A stretch of 64,000 nucleotides of DNA from Streptomyces sp. CG1 (lineage in GTDB: Bacteria > Actinomycetota > Actinomycetes > Streptomycetales > Streptomycetaceae): positions 4,030,001 through 4,094,000 of the forward strand of contig NZ_CP163518.1 of assembly GCF_041080625.1 (NCBI RefSeq), given 5' to 3'. Position 1 is the stretch's first letter. Each line of letters opens with the position of its first letter. The notes beneath the pieces were generated by a model. The model saw only the letters and a program-made list of their open reading frames with translations, was not told the origin of the DNA and did no database searches. Made by a program: the position numbers and the translations under genes. Of this stretch, positions 17,713-25,745 are shown piece by piece.

Positions 17713-18171
17713 ATGACGACGCCAGTCCCCATGAGGACGCCGGCACTACGCCCGCTCACCGGAAACGTCCCCGGCTACACCCAAACCTTGGCCCTGCGAC
17801 CGGAGTCGGCGGCCCTTGCGCGCCGCTCAGTCAGGACCACGCTCGCATGCTGGGGCCTGGAATCCCTGGCCGACGACGCCGAGTTGATCGCGTCGGAGCT
17901 GGTCACGAATGCCGTTGAACATGCGCGTCCGCAGAGAGCGAGTGATGAGGACCCCGGGCGGTGTCGGTTGACCTTGGAGCGGCCGGACGATGCCACGGTG
18001 TGGCTCACCGTCGCGGACTCCTCGCCGCGCAACCTCGTACGGCGCTCACCGACGACGGACGACGACACCGGGCGCGGCCTGACGCTGGTCGAGGCGGTCT
18101 CCTCGCGCTGGACGGCGCAGCGCAGCCGTGCGGGGAAAGTGGTGTGGGCTGAGCTGCGGGTGACAGCGTGA
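17713..18171 (+). CDS. RsbW-like ATP-binding (HATPase) protein
   Basis: A roughly 152-residue GHKL-fold protein: N box IASELVTNAVEHARP (Asn near residue 65) and G1/G2 boxes TVADSSPRN and DDTGRGLTLVEAVS. This is the anti-sigma/serine kinase-like domain found in many Streptomyces small proteins that act with an XRE partner. The first ATG giving a compact domain is 17713, but a GTG at 17614 is also in frame and cannot be excluded. Its stop overlaps a following GTG start (GTGA at 18168). Confidence 0.78.
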   Translation: MTTPVPMRTPALRPLTGNVPGYTQTLALRPESAALARRSVRTTLACWGLESLADDAELIASELVTNAVEHARPQRASDEDPGRCRLTLERPDDATVWLTVADSSPRNLVRRSPTTDDDTGRGLTLVEAVSSRWTAQRSRAGKVVWAELRVTA

Positions 18172-18518
18172 GCGGCGCGCACGCGAAACCGTCACGGCTC
18201 GGCCACGCGGCGAGCGCATGGGCGCGCAGGACATCCCGAATGATCGTGGAATGGGATGGCTGCCCATGGGCTCCAGTGACCATGATGGAGAGCTACGCTG
18301 CGGCCTGCTGGATACTCAACCCGGTCCCCGAACCCCCGCAGTCGGAGGAATTGCCGCCCACCGCATGGTTTGGTGCTCCACCAGGGTTCTGTCTGGCGCT
18401 GCTCTGCATCCGACCAACCCGAACGCAGTCCGCCGAGCCGCGGCCCGCGCCGGTCACGTCCGCTGGAGTGGTGTATCAACGGCCACTCGGTGATCTCTTC
18501 TTTGAGGCTATGCGGTGA
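18168..18518 (+). pseudogene. Short coding frame cut by the IS256-family insertion
   Basis: A GTG at 18168 overlaps the previous stop by 4 bp, as expected for a coupled gene. The frame reads MSGAHAKPSRLGHAASAWAR and then a segment MIVEWDGCPWAPVTMMESYA. From about codon 104 on, the codons belong to the left end of the insertion element, so the native C-terminus is missing. I do not recognise the family. It is either a disrupted third gene of the XRE/ATP-binding unit or a chance open frame. Confidence 0.35.
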
Positions 18519-19803
18519 GTTCGGTCGGGAGGACGGTGTCGCCGGTTTCTGACTCGATCGGGTGGAGGCGGGCCTTGGCGAGCAGGTCGAGTCCCATGTA
18601 GCGGCGGGCCTCGGTCCACTCGTCGTTCTGCTCGGCCAGCACCGCGCCGACCAGGCGGATCAGGGCCGTGCGGTCGGGGAAGATGCCGACCACGTCGGTG
18701 CGGCGGCGGATCTCCTTGTTGAGCCGTTCCTGCGGATTGTTCGACCAGATCTGCCGCCAGATCTCGCGCGGGAATGCGGTGAACGCCAGGACGTCGCCCT
18801 GAGCGGCGTCCAAGTGGGCCGCGGCTTTGGGGAACTTGGCTTCCAGGGCATCGAGGACGTTCCGCATCTGGGCCTGGACGGCATCGGTGTCAGGCTGTTC
18901 GAAGACGGTCCGCAGCAGCGTGGCCACCCACGGCTGGGCCGACTTGGGCACCTGGCTCAGCAGCGCGCGGGCGTAGTGAGTACGACATCGCTGCCAGCTC
19001 GCGCCGGGCAGAGTCGCGCCGATTGCGTTGACCAGGCCCATGTGCGCGTCGGAGATGACCAGTTGGACGCCGGACAGGCCGCGGGCGATCAGCGAGCGCA
19101 GGAAGGCCAGCCAGCCGGCGCCGTCCTCGGCGGTGGCCACGTCCAGGCCGAGGATCTCGCGGTGCCCGTCGGCATTTACGCCGACCGCGATCAGTGCGTG
19201 GACGTTGATGATGCGGCCGCCCTCGCGGACTTTCTGCGTGAGTGCGTCCACCCAGACGAACGCGTAGGGGCCGGCGTCCAGGGGGCGGTTACGGAAGGCT
19301 GTGACCTGTTCGTCCAGGTGCTTGGCCATGGCGCTGACCTGGGACTTCGATAGCTGGGTGACGCCGAGGCTCTCGGCGAGCTTTTCCACTCGGCGGGTCG
19401 AGACACCGAGCAGGTAGGCGGTGGCGACCACGCTGATGAGGGCCTGCTCGGCCCGCCGCCTGCGTTCCAGCAGCCAGTGCGGGAAGTAACTCCCGCTGCG
19501 CAGCTTGGGGATGGCCAGTTCGATCGTGCCCGCCCTCGTGTCCCACTCGCGCGGGCGGTAGCCGTTGCGGTGGTTGACTCTCTCGTCGCTGACCTGGCCG
19601 TATTCGGCATTGCAGAGGGCATCCGCCTCCGCGGACATGAGTGCGTCGGCGAACGTCTTGACCATCGCGCGCAGCAGATCGGGACTCGCCGCGGCGAGGT
19701 TGTCCTCGGCGAGGGCGTGCAGGGGCAGACTGTCGGGTGCGGTCATCGTGCTGATCTCCTTCGGGCTTCGACACCTCGAAGATCAGCCGGTGGCCGTTCA
19801 TCT
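18476..19803 (-). mobile_element. IS256-family insertion sequence
   Basis: The element is about 1.33 kb with one transposase. The left end (about 18476-18498, TCAACGGCCACTCGGTGATCT) is a near match to the reverse complement of the right end (about 19780-19803, TGAACGGCCACCGGCTGATCT), giving imperfect terminal inverted repeats of about 21 bp with 4 mismatches. I could not find a convincing 8-9 bp target duplication, so the exact limits may be off by several bases or the insertion may be old. Confidence 0.85.
18508..19746 (-). CDS. IS256-family transposase
   Basis: A 412-residue Mutator/IS256-type DDE transposase. Catalytic residues are visible in FVWVDALTQKV (first Asp), VQLVISDAHMGLVNAI (second Asp) and WSNNPQERLNKEIRRRTDVV (Glu), with the family signature of the last region complete. 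Full family length, no frameshift, so it may be functional. The ATG at 19746 is preceded by AAGGAGAT. Confidence 0.95.
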   Translation of the reverse strand: MTAPDSLPLHALAEDNLAAASPDLLRAMVKTFADALMSAEADALCNAEYGQVSDERVNHRNGYRPREWDTRAGTIELAIPKLRSGSYFPHWLLERRRRAEQALISVVATAYLLGVSTRRVEKLAESLGVTQLSKSQVSAMAKHLDEQVTAFRNRPLDAGPYAFVWVDALTQKVREGGRIINVHALIAVGVNADGHREILGLDVATAEDGAGWLAFLRSLIARGLSGVQLVISDAHMGLVNAIGATLPGASWQRCRTHYARALLSQVPKSAQPWVATLLRTVFEQPDTDAVQAQMRNVLDALEAKFPKAAAHLDAAQGDVLAFTAFPREIWRQIWSNNPQERLNKEIRRRTDVVGIFPDRTALIRLVGAVLAEQNDEWTEARRYMGLDLLAKARLHPIESETGDTVLPTELTA

Positions 19804-19977
19804 ATGCGGGCCTCATCCCAACGCCGGAGCAAACCCCCGGATCAGGTCGAACCCGTACACCACTTCCCTGGACGCAACCCCCGCGGCCCCACGCGAGCGG
19901 CTCCCGATCATGTTGGATAGCGGAGAGCTGTCGTCGCGCGGGCGGCGGGAGTTGGAGAACATCCGGTACGCGATCCT

Positions 19978-20012
19978 CCCCCATTGCCTCAAGGGCGTGG
20001 GTGGTACCCCCA
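19978..20012. repeat. 35-bp dispersed intergenic repeat, copy A
   Basis: This 35-bp stretch, containing TTGCCTCAAGGGCGTGGG followed by a TGGTACCCCCA end, matches 29523-29557 at 31 of 35 positions. It contains internal complementarity (TGGGTGG against CCCCCA, and TGCCTCA against TGAGGCA just outside). Similar G/C-rich intergenic repeats are common in Streptomyces. It lies just before the HD hydrolase ribosome site. Confidence 0.75.
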
Positions 20013-20036
20013 GCTGAGGCATGAGAGGAGCCCACG

Positions 20037-20615
20037 GTGTCCGAGGAGCTGACTGCGGTGGCCCGTTTCCTTTACGAGGCGGGGACGCTGAAGCAGAGCA
20101 AGCGGACCGGTTGGTGGATGGCTGGTGTCAAGGACCCTGAGTCGGTCGCGGATCACTCCTGGCGCACCGCCCTCATCGCCACGATCATCGCGAAACTCGA
20201 AGGAGCCGACCCGGCCCGAGCCGCATTCCTCGCCGTGTGGCACGACAGCCAGGAAACCCGTACCGGCGACGTCAACCACCTGGGCAAGAAGTACACCGAT
20301 GGCGAGGCCGACCCCGAGACGATCACCGCCGACCAAGTCGCCGGCATGCCCGCGGTGGTGGCCGATGCGGTCAAGGACCTGATTGCCGAGTACGAGGGCA
20401 AGGAGTCCCTGGAGGCCCGATGCGCGAGGGACGCGGACAAGCTGGAGTGCATGATCCAGGGCGTCGAGTACCGCGATCAGGGGTACGCCAACGTCCAGCG
20501 GTGGATCGACAACAGCCGCGGCCGGATCACCACCAAGAGCGGCCAGGAACTCGCGGACGCAGTACTGAAGACAGGGTCCCTGGACTGGCTCCACGCCGCG
20601 CTCGGCGAGCGGTAG
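20037..20615 (+). CDS. HD-domain hydrolase (YfbR/HDDC2-like nucleotidase)
   Basis: A 192-residue protein with the metal site of HD phosphohydrolases: first His in SVADHSWRTALIA (about residue 40), the His-Asp pair in AVWHDSQETRTGDVNH (about residue 77) and a distal Asp in RDADKLECMIQGV. The E-T-R-T-G-D segment matches 5'-deoxynucleotidases of the YfbR/HDDC2 group, so nucleoside monophosphate dephosphorylation is likely. The GTG at 20037 follows GAGAGGAG. It is preceded by the 35-bp repeat and convergent with the DUF3830 gene. Confidence 0.85.
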   Translation: MSEELTAVARFLYEAGTLKQSKRTGWWMAGVKDPESVADHSWRTALIATIIAKLEGADPARAAFLAVWHDSQETRTGDVNHLGKKYTDGEADPETITADQVAGMPAVVADAVKDLIAEYEGKESLEARCARDADKLECMIQGVEYRDQGYANVQRWIDNSRGRITTKSGQELADAVLKTGSLDWLHAALGER

Positions 20616-20717
20616 TACCGACGCCGATCGCCGCACGGCGTGATTCGGCGGCGGGGACGGTGACTGATCAGGCCCGGGTCACCGGTGCCTGCGGTTCCGT
20701 CACCCGGTCGTCGCGGT

Positions 20718-21215
20718 TCAGGCAGCCCGCCGGAAACTGAGCGTCTCCCCCGCCGCCCCCGTCCGCCACAGATCGTTGCAGGCCTCCGCCATCACCTCCA
20801 GCCCCTCCACCACCTGGCCCCACACGATCCCCGGTACCCAGCCCACGTCGCCGTTGAGGAGGAGGTTGTTGCGCTCGTAGAACAGGGCCAGGTCGACCAC
20901 CGTGGTGCCGGGGCGGACCTCGCGGTCGTAGCCGTAGGCCTTCGTGCCCAGTTCGGCGCCGGCGAAGGAGAAGTAACAGAGGTCGCCGGGAATCGGGGTG
21001 ACCGTCGGGTTCTCCAGTGGGGGTTCCGTGGAGGCGAACGGCGGGAAGAGGGCGTAGATCTCGTTGCGCGCGTATTTGGCGTGGTAGACGTCGCCCGCGA
21101 GGGGCAGTGTCTTCCATACCGCCTCGCAGGTCAGGGGGGCGCGGTCGGTCAGGAGTCGCGCCGTGCAGTGCACGTCCCGCTTGTCGAGCGAGACGGTGAC
21201 GAATCGATCGGCCAT
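20718..21215 (-). CDS. DUF3830-type cyclophilin-like protein
   Basis: A 165-residue beta-rich protein (MADRFVTVSLDKRDVHCTAR; CEAVWKTLPLAGDVYHAKYA; GDLCYFSFAG). It resembles DUF3830, a cyclophilin-like fold family of unknown function that I recall occurring beside hydantoin-, malonate- or maleate-type catabolic genes. It is divergent from the substrate-binding protein with only 47 bp between starts, so the two promoters must overlap, implying shared control. Confidence 0.7.
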   Translation of the reverse strand: MADRFVTVSLDKRDVHCTARLLTDRAPLTCEAVWKTLPLAGDVYHAKYARNEIYALFPPFASTEPPLENPTVTPIPGDLCYFSFAGAELGTKAYGYDREVRPGTTVVDLALFYERNNLLLNGDVGWVPGIVWGQVVEGLEVMAEACNDLWRTGAAGETLSFRRAA

Positions 21216-21262
21216 GAAAACCAGGGTGCATAGCCGGGAAGCGCTTGGGTAGCCGCGCCGCC

Positions 21263-22189
21263 ATGGCTCCACCACTTGGGAACGACGTACACACATTCCG
21301 GTCGGGACTCAGACGCAGTCGGCGGTCGGTGCTCGGCGGCCTCGCGGCCCTCGGCGCCGTCGGCACCCTGGGTACCGCGGGCTGCACCCGCGTGGCCGAG
21401 GCCTCGGGCAAGAAGGGCGGTGACCTGCTCGAACGGCTGAAGGCGCAGGGCATCGTACGGCTCGGGATCGCGGGTGAGGTCCCCTTCGGGTACATCGACA
21501 AGGACGGGCAGCTGACCGGGGAGGCGCCCGAGCTGGCCAAGGTGATCTTCAAGCGGCTGGGGGTCGGCAAGGTGCAGCCGGTGCCGACCGAGTTCGGGTC
21601 GCTGATTCCGGGGCTCAACTCTCAGCAGTTCGATGTCGTGGCCGCCGGGATGTACGTCAATCCGGAGCGCTGCCAGCAGGTGATCTTCGCCGACCCGGAC
21701 TATCAGATGCTCGATTCGTTCATTGTGCGCAAGGGCAATCCGCTGGGGCTGCACTCCTACAAGGACGTCGTCGCGAAGAAGGCGAAGTTCGCCACCGGCA
21801 CCGGATACGCCGAGATCGAGTACGCCGTCGAGGCCGGGTACAAGCAGAGCGACATTCTCATCGTCCCGGACCAGGTCGCCGGGATGAACGCCGTCGAGGC
21901 GGGCCGTGTCGACGTCTTCGCCGGTACGGCGCTCACCACCCGCGAGGTGGTGAAGAAGTCGGCCAAGGCCGAGGCCACCGCGCCCTTCGCGCCGCTCGTC
22001 AAGGGCAAGCCGCATGTCGACGGTGGGGCCTTCGCGTTCCGGCCGACCGAGACGAACCTGCGGGACGCGTTCAACGTCGAGCTGCACAAGATGAAGCAGA
22101 GCGGCGAGCTGTTCCGGATCCTCAGGCCGTTCGGCTTCACCAGGGCCGAGATGACCGACCTCACCGCGAAGGAGCTGTGCGGCGGATGA
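21263..22189 (+). CDS. ehuB: Ehu-type amino-acid ABC transporter, substrate-binding lipoprotein
   Basis: A 308-residue periplasmic-binding-protein type 2 lipoprotein. N-terminal twin arginine (RRSRRSVLGGLAAL) and lipobox GTAGC at about residue 34 indicate Tat export and lipid anchoring. QFDVVAAGMYVNPERCQ, FATGTGYAEIEYAVEAG and MNAVEAGRVDVFAGTALTTR are typical of the ectoine/amino-acid group. The real substrate is not proven; neighbouring isomerases and an amidase suggest a dicarboxylate or amide. ATG 21263 is taken; a TTG at 21245 is in frame. The stop overlaps the next ATG (ATGA). Confidence 0.8.
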   Translation: MAPPLGNDVHTFRSGLRRSRRSVLGGLAALGAVGTLGTAGCTRVAEASGKKGGDLLERLKAQGIVRLGIAGEVPFGYIDKDGQLTGEAPELAKVIFKRLGVGKVQPVPTEFGSLIPGLNSQQFDVVAAGMYVNPERCQQVIFADPDYQMLDSFIVRKGNPLGLHSYKDVVAKKAKFATGTGYAEIEYAVEAGYKQSDILIVPDQVAGMNAVEAGRVDVFAGTALTTREVVKKSAKAEATAPFAPLVKGKPHVDGGAFAFRPTETNLRDAFNVELHKMKQSGELFRILRPFGFTRAEMTDLTAKELCGG

Positions 22190-22929
22190 CCTCGGGGCTG
22201 TGGGAACTCGTACTCAAGGGTGTCTGGACCACCATCCAGCTGCTGGTGTTCGGCGCGCTGCTGGCCACGGCGGTGTCGTTCGTCGTCGGCGTCGCGCGGA
22301 CTCATCGGCTGTGGATCGTGCGCTTCGTCGCCGGCGTGTACACCGAGGTGTTCCGCGGCACCTCGGCGCTGGTGATGATCTTCTGGGTGTACTTCGTGCT
22401 GCCGATCGTCTCCGGCTGGCAGCTGGTGCCACTGTGGGCGGGCACGCTCGCGCTCGGTCTGACGTACGGCGCGTACGGCTCGGAGATCGTGCGCGGTGCC
22501 CTCAACGCGGTGGACCCGGCGCAGAAGGAGGGCGGGATCGCGCTCAGTTTCACGCCTGCGCAGCGGCTCAGGCTCATCGTGCTGCCGCAAGCCGTGCCGG
22601 AGATGATCCCGTCGTTCTGCAATCTGCTGATCGAGCTGCTCAAGGGCACCGCGCTGGTGTCGGTCATGGGCATGGGCGATCTGACGTTCAGCGCGAACCT
22701 GGTCCGGCTGGCGCTGCAGCAGAGCGCGGAGATCTATACGTACGTCCTGCTGATCTACTTCGCGATCGCCTTCGTGCTCACCCGGCTGATGCGCGGCCTG
22801 GAGAAACGGCTGAAGGCCGGGGTCGGCAAGGATCCCGGGACCGAGCGGGCGGCGCGTGATCTCAAGCGGGCCCAGACGACCGGTGTGGGCGTCGCGGGCG
22901 GCGCGGGCGTGGGCGGAGGTGCCGCATGA
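22186..22929 (+). CDS. ehuC: Ehu-type ABC transporter permease 1
   Basis: A 247-residue polar amino-acid-type permease with about five transmembrane helices. The cytoplasmic coupling loop EGGIALSFTPAQRLRLIVLP is the EAA-like motif that contacts the ATPase. VYTEVFRGTSALVMIFWVYF is the family N-terminal signature. Overlaps its neighbours by 4 bp on both sides. The last 25 residues are a Gly/Ala-rich tail beyond the usual domain. Confidence 0.85.
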   Translation: MTSGLWELVLKGVWTTIQLLVFGALLATAVSFVVGVARTHRLWIVRFVAGVYTEVFRGTSALVMIFWVYFVLPIVSGWQLVPLWAGTLALGLTYGAYGSEIVRGALNAVDPAQKEGGIALSFTPAQRLRLIVLPQAVPEMIPSFCNLLIELLKGTALVSVMGMGDLTFSANLVRLALQQSAEIYTYVLLIYFAIAFVLTRLMRGLEKRLKAGVGKDPGTERAARDLKRAQTTGVGVAGGAGVGGGAA

Positions 22930-23576
22930 AGTGGGACTGGAACGCGGTGAGCGGCTTCATGCCGCACTTCTGGGACGGGCTGCGGGTCACCCTGGAGGCG
23001 CTGGCCCTCGGTTCGCTGCTGTCCTTCACCCTCGGTCTGGTGTGGACGCTGCTGATGCGGACGCCCACCCGGTGGGTGCGCTGGCCGGTGGGGGTGGTCA
23101 CGGAGTTCGTGCGCAACACCCCGCTGCTGGTCCAGCTGTTCTTCCTCTTCTATGTGCTGCCCGAGTGGGGCCTGACCTTCTCCGCGCTGACCACCGGCGT
23201 CTTCGCGATCGGCCTGCACTACTCGACGTACACCATGCAGGTCTACCGGGCCGGTATCGAGGCGGTGCCCGTCGGCCAGTGGGAGGCGGCGACCGCGCTG
23301 AACCTGCCCCGGCGGCGGACCTGGGCCGCGGTGATCCTGCCGCAGGCGATCCGTCGGGTGGTGCCCGCACTCGGCAACTACGTGATCGCCATGCTCAAGG
23401 ACACACCGATGCTGATGGTGATCACCGTGCTGGAGATGCTCGGCCAGGCCCGGCTCTACTCCCAGCAGCACTTCCAGTTCACCGAGCCGGTCACCGTGAT
23501 CGGTGTGGCCTTCATCCTCATCTCCTATCTGGCCTCCCTTCTCATGCGAGCCCTGGAGCGACGTCTTGTCCGCTGA
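22926..23576 (+). CDS. ehuD: Ehu-type ABC transporter permease 2
   Basis: A 216-residue permease of the same family, with EFVRNTPLLVQLFFLFYVLP and the coupling loop EAATALNLPRRRTWAAVILP. It pairs with the previous permease to form the channel. The start ATG overlaps the stop of permease 1 and the stop lies inside the start region of the ATPase gene. Confidence 0.87.
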   Translation: MKWDWNAVSGFMPHFWDGLRVTLEALALGSLLSFTLGLVWTLLMRTPTRWVRWPVGVVTEFVRNTPLLVQLFFLFYVLPEWGLTFSALTTGVFAIGLHYSTYTMQVYRAGIEAVPVGQWEAATALNLPRRRTWAAVILPQAIRRVVPALGNYVIAMLKDTPMLMVITVLEMLGQARLYSQQHFQFTEPVTVIGVAFILISYLASLLMRALERRLVR

Positions 23577-24363
23577 CACTCCCCTGATGAAAGAACCCGA
23601 GCCGGGCGCCGGCGCGACCACGGCCGGCGGTGAGCTGATCCGGCTGGACGGCGTCACCAAGCGCTTCGGCGCGAACACCGTCCTCGACCACCTCAACTTC
23701 ACCGTCGACGCCGGCAAGCACGTGACCCTGATCGGCCCGTCCGGTTCCGGCAAGACGACGATCCTCAGGCTGCTGATGACCCTCACCCAGCCGGACGAGG
23801 GCACGATCACCGTCGACGGGGAGCAGCTGTTCCCGGCCCCGGAGAAGCAGATCCGGGAGGTCCGCAAGAAGATCGGGATGGTCTTCCAGCAGTTCAACCT
23901 GTTCCCGAACATGACCGTGCTGCGGAACATCACCGAGGCTCCGGTACAGGTCCTCGGCATGTCCAAGGACGAGGCCGAGGAGCGGGCCCGGGACCTGCTG
24001 GAGCTGGTGGGGCTGGCCGACAAGTGCGACGCGCGGCCGACACAGTTGTCCGGTGGGCAGCAGCAACGGGTGGCGATCGCCCGGGCACTGGCGATGCGGC
24101 CCCGGGTGCTGCTGCTGGACGAGGTGACCTCCGCGCTCGACCCGGAGCTGGTCGCGGGCGTGCTCGATCTCCTCAGGGACATCGCCCGCACCACGGACAT
24201 CACGATGCTCTGTGTGACCCACGAGATGGGTTTCGCCCGTGACATCTCCGACCAGGTGCTGATGTTCGACGGGGGCCGGGTGATCGAGTCGGGTTCCCCG
24301 GAGAAGATCTTCAGCGATCCGGAGCAGGACCGGACCCGGGAATTCCTCAGCGCGGTGCTGTGA
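23566..24363 (+). CDS. ehuA: Ehu-type ABC transporter ATP-binding protein
   Basis: A 265-residue ABC ATPase: Walker A GPSGSGKTT, Q-loop VFQQFNLFPN, signature LSGGQQQRVAIARAL, Walker B RVLLLDEVTSALDPE and H-loop CVTHEMGF. Start chosen as TTG 23566 because GGAG lies 8 bases upstream and it overlaps the permease stop; ATG 23587 lacks a ribosome site. Last gene of the transporter operon, directly before the IclR regulator. Confidence 0.88.
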   Translation: MSADTPLMKEPEPGAGATTAGGELIRLDGVTKRFGANTVLDHLNFTVDAGKHVTLIGPSGSGKTTILRLLMTLTQPDEGTITVDGEQLFPAPEKQIREVRKKIGMVFQQFNLFPNMTVLRNITEAPVQVLGMSKDEAEERARDLLELVGLADKCDARPTQLSGGQQQRVAIARALAMRPRVLLLDEVTSALDPELVAGVLDLLRDIARTTDITMLCVTHEMGFARDISDQVLMFDGGRVIESGSPEKIFSDPEQDRTREFLSAVL

Positions 24364-24413
24364 CCACGCGGCGTGGATCCGGCAGATGCCGAGGTCCAGT
24401 CGCCGGGTCATGT

Positions 24414-24431
24414 CGCTGGCATATGCCAGCG
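24414..24431. promoter_or_regulatory. Perfect 18-bp palindrome before the IclR-type gene
   Basis: CGCTGGCATATGCCAGCG is its own reverse complement. It lies 50 bp after the transporter operon and about 147 bp before the IclR-type start. IclR proteins bind palindromes of about this size, so an operator for the neighbouring regulator is a reasonable guess. Confidence 0.55.
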
Positions 24432-24577
24432 GATCTGCGGCGCAGTTGGGAGGGGCGCGGCGAGCGCAACAATCTCGCCAACCCCCTCTCCCCGCACCGC
24501 CTTTGCCCGTTATCGTGGAACCGATCCGCAGGCCGGATCCCGCGGCCACTGACAGGCGAGCGCAGGGGGAGACCACC

Positions 24578-25336
24578 GTGGCGCTGATGCACGAGCCGAC
24601 CGCCCCTTATCACTCCGCCCAGGACGCGCTGCGTGTGCTGGAGACCGTGGCCCGGCACTCCGCCGGCATCACCGACACCGAGCTGGCCCGCCGTACCGGC
24701 CTCGGCTCCGAGCGGCTCACCACCCTGCTGCGCATGCTGCGCCGCGAGGGCTATGTGGAGCAGATCACCGACGGGGTGTACGTCACCGGCGACACCCTGC
24801 GCCGCCTCACCTCCGCGCACGATCGTGAGCGGGCCGTGCGCGACAAGCTCCAGCACACCCTGGACCGGCTGCGCGACTCGGTCGGCGCGGCGATCTACAT
24901 GAGCCGGTACGTCGACGGCGAGGTCAAGGTCACCCAGTACGCCGCCGGGCCGACGACCCCGGCGGTGAACGAGTGGGTCGACTTCCGCTACTCCGCCCAC
25001 GCCACGGCGGTCGGCAAGAGCCTGCTCACCCAGCTCGACCACAACGCCCGCCGCGACCATCTCTCCCGGCACAAGATGGCCCGCCTCACCTCGCGCACCA
25101 TCACCAGCGACAAGCTGCTGCTGTCCCGCCTGGAGTCCCAGCCGCCGACGGTGCCGGTCCTGGACCTCCAGGAGTACGCGGTCGGCACGGTCTGCGCGGC
25201 GGTCCCGATCACGGCGGGCGCCTCGGTGGGCTGCCTGGCGCTGTCCCTTCCGGTGGAGCACGCGCACCGGCTGAAGCAGGCCGCGGACGCGCTCAACCGC
25301 AACGCGGCACCGGTGCTGCTGTCCCTCACGATCTAG
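24578..25336 (+). CDS. IclR-family transcriptional regulator
   Basis: A 252-residue regulator: winged helix at residues about 10-70 (SAQDALRVLETVARHSAGIT, LARRTGLGSERLTTLLRMLR) and an IclR effector domain (FRYSAHATAVGKSLLTQLD; LQEYAVGTVCAAVPITAGA). IclR proteins sense small carboxylates or aromatic acids and usually control the adjacent catabolic operon, here the transporter and probably the isomerase/amidase genes. The GTG at 24578 has CAGGGGGAG upstream. Followed by tRNA-Lys copy 2. Confidence 0.88.
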   Translation: MALMHEPTAPYHSAQDALRVLETVARHSAGITDTELARRTGLGSERLTTLLRMLRREGYVEQITDGVYVTGDTLRRLTSAHDRERAVRDKLQHTLDRLRDSVGAAIYMSRYVDGEVKVTQYAAGPTTPAVNEWVDFRYSAHATAVGKSLLTQLDHNARRDHLSRHKMARLTSRTITSDKLLLSRLESQPPTVPVLDLQEYAVGTVCAAVPITAGASVGCLALSLPVEHAHRLKQAADALNRNAAPVLLSLTI

Positions 25337-25445
25337 CCCCACCCAGAGGTGATCACGAGGGTGGTCACGAGCACCCCTGCGGACCAGGTAGTATTTTCTT
25401 CGTCGCCAGCCGCGGGAGACAAAAACCGCAGCAGGCGAGAGTCAT

Positions 25446-25519
25446 GCGCCGCTAGCTCAGTTGGTTAGAGCAGCTGACTCTTAATCAGCGGGTCCGGGGT
25501 TCGAGTCCCTGGCGGCGCA
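25446..25519 (+). tRNA. tRNA-Lys (anticodon CTT), copy 2
   Basis: Identical 74-nt sequence to the copies at 6903 and 29346, with anticodon CTT in loop CTCTTAA. A promoter with -10 TAGTAT at 25389-25394 is likely; the context CAGGTAG recurs before copy 3. Confidence 0.97.
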
Positions 25520-25527
25520 CGATGACG

Positions 25528-25570
25528 ATGGCGAGCCATGTCCGCAAATAGCGCGGACCTGGCTCGCCAT
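25528..25570 (+). terminator. Long stem after tRNA-Lys copy 2
   Basis: ATGGCGAGCC then GTCCGC pair with GCGGAC then GGCTCGCCAT, around an AAATAGC loop, with small bulges between. It begins 8 bp after the tRNA and likely terminates it. Confidence 0.8.
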
Positions 25571-25586
25571 GTCTGTTATTGCGCGG

Positions 25587-25694
25587 CTACGCCGCCCGTC
25601 GTGGGGGCTTCGCCACCCACACCCCCTTCCGCCCGAGCACCTCCCGGGCGCGGCCGAAGAGCCTGACCAGGGTGAAGGCCGCCATCGCGATCAT
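25587..25694 (-). other. Short orphan frame resembling the end of a membrane protein
   Basis: The reverse strand reads MIAMAAFTLVRLFGRAREVL and continues to a stop after 35 residues. The composition (one hydrophobic helix, then Arg/Lys-rich tail) is that of a membrane protein C-terminus, with coding-like third positions. There is no ribosome site and nothing matching upstream. It may be a remnant or chance. The stretch to 25745 holds nothing else recognisable. Confidence 0.25.
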
Positions 25695-25745
25695 GAGTGC
25701 GCCCGGTCTCGAGGGAACCTCAGCCGTGCCGTGGCGCAACGGCCC

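Noticed and set aside
25520..25745. Prophage or integrative element remnant at tRNA-Lys copy 2
   Set aside because: No integrase, excisionase or repeated tRNA 3' end adjacent; only a terminator and a 35-codon fragment.
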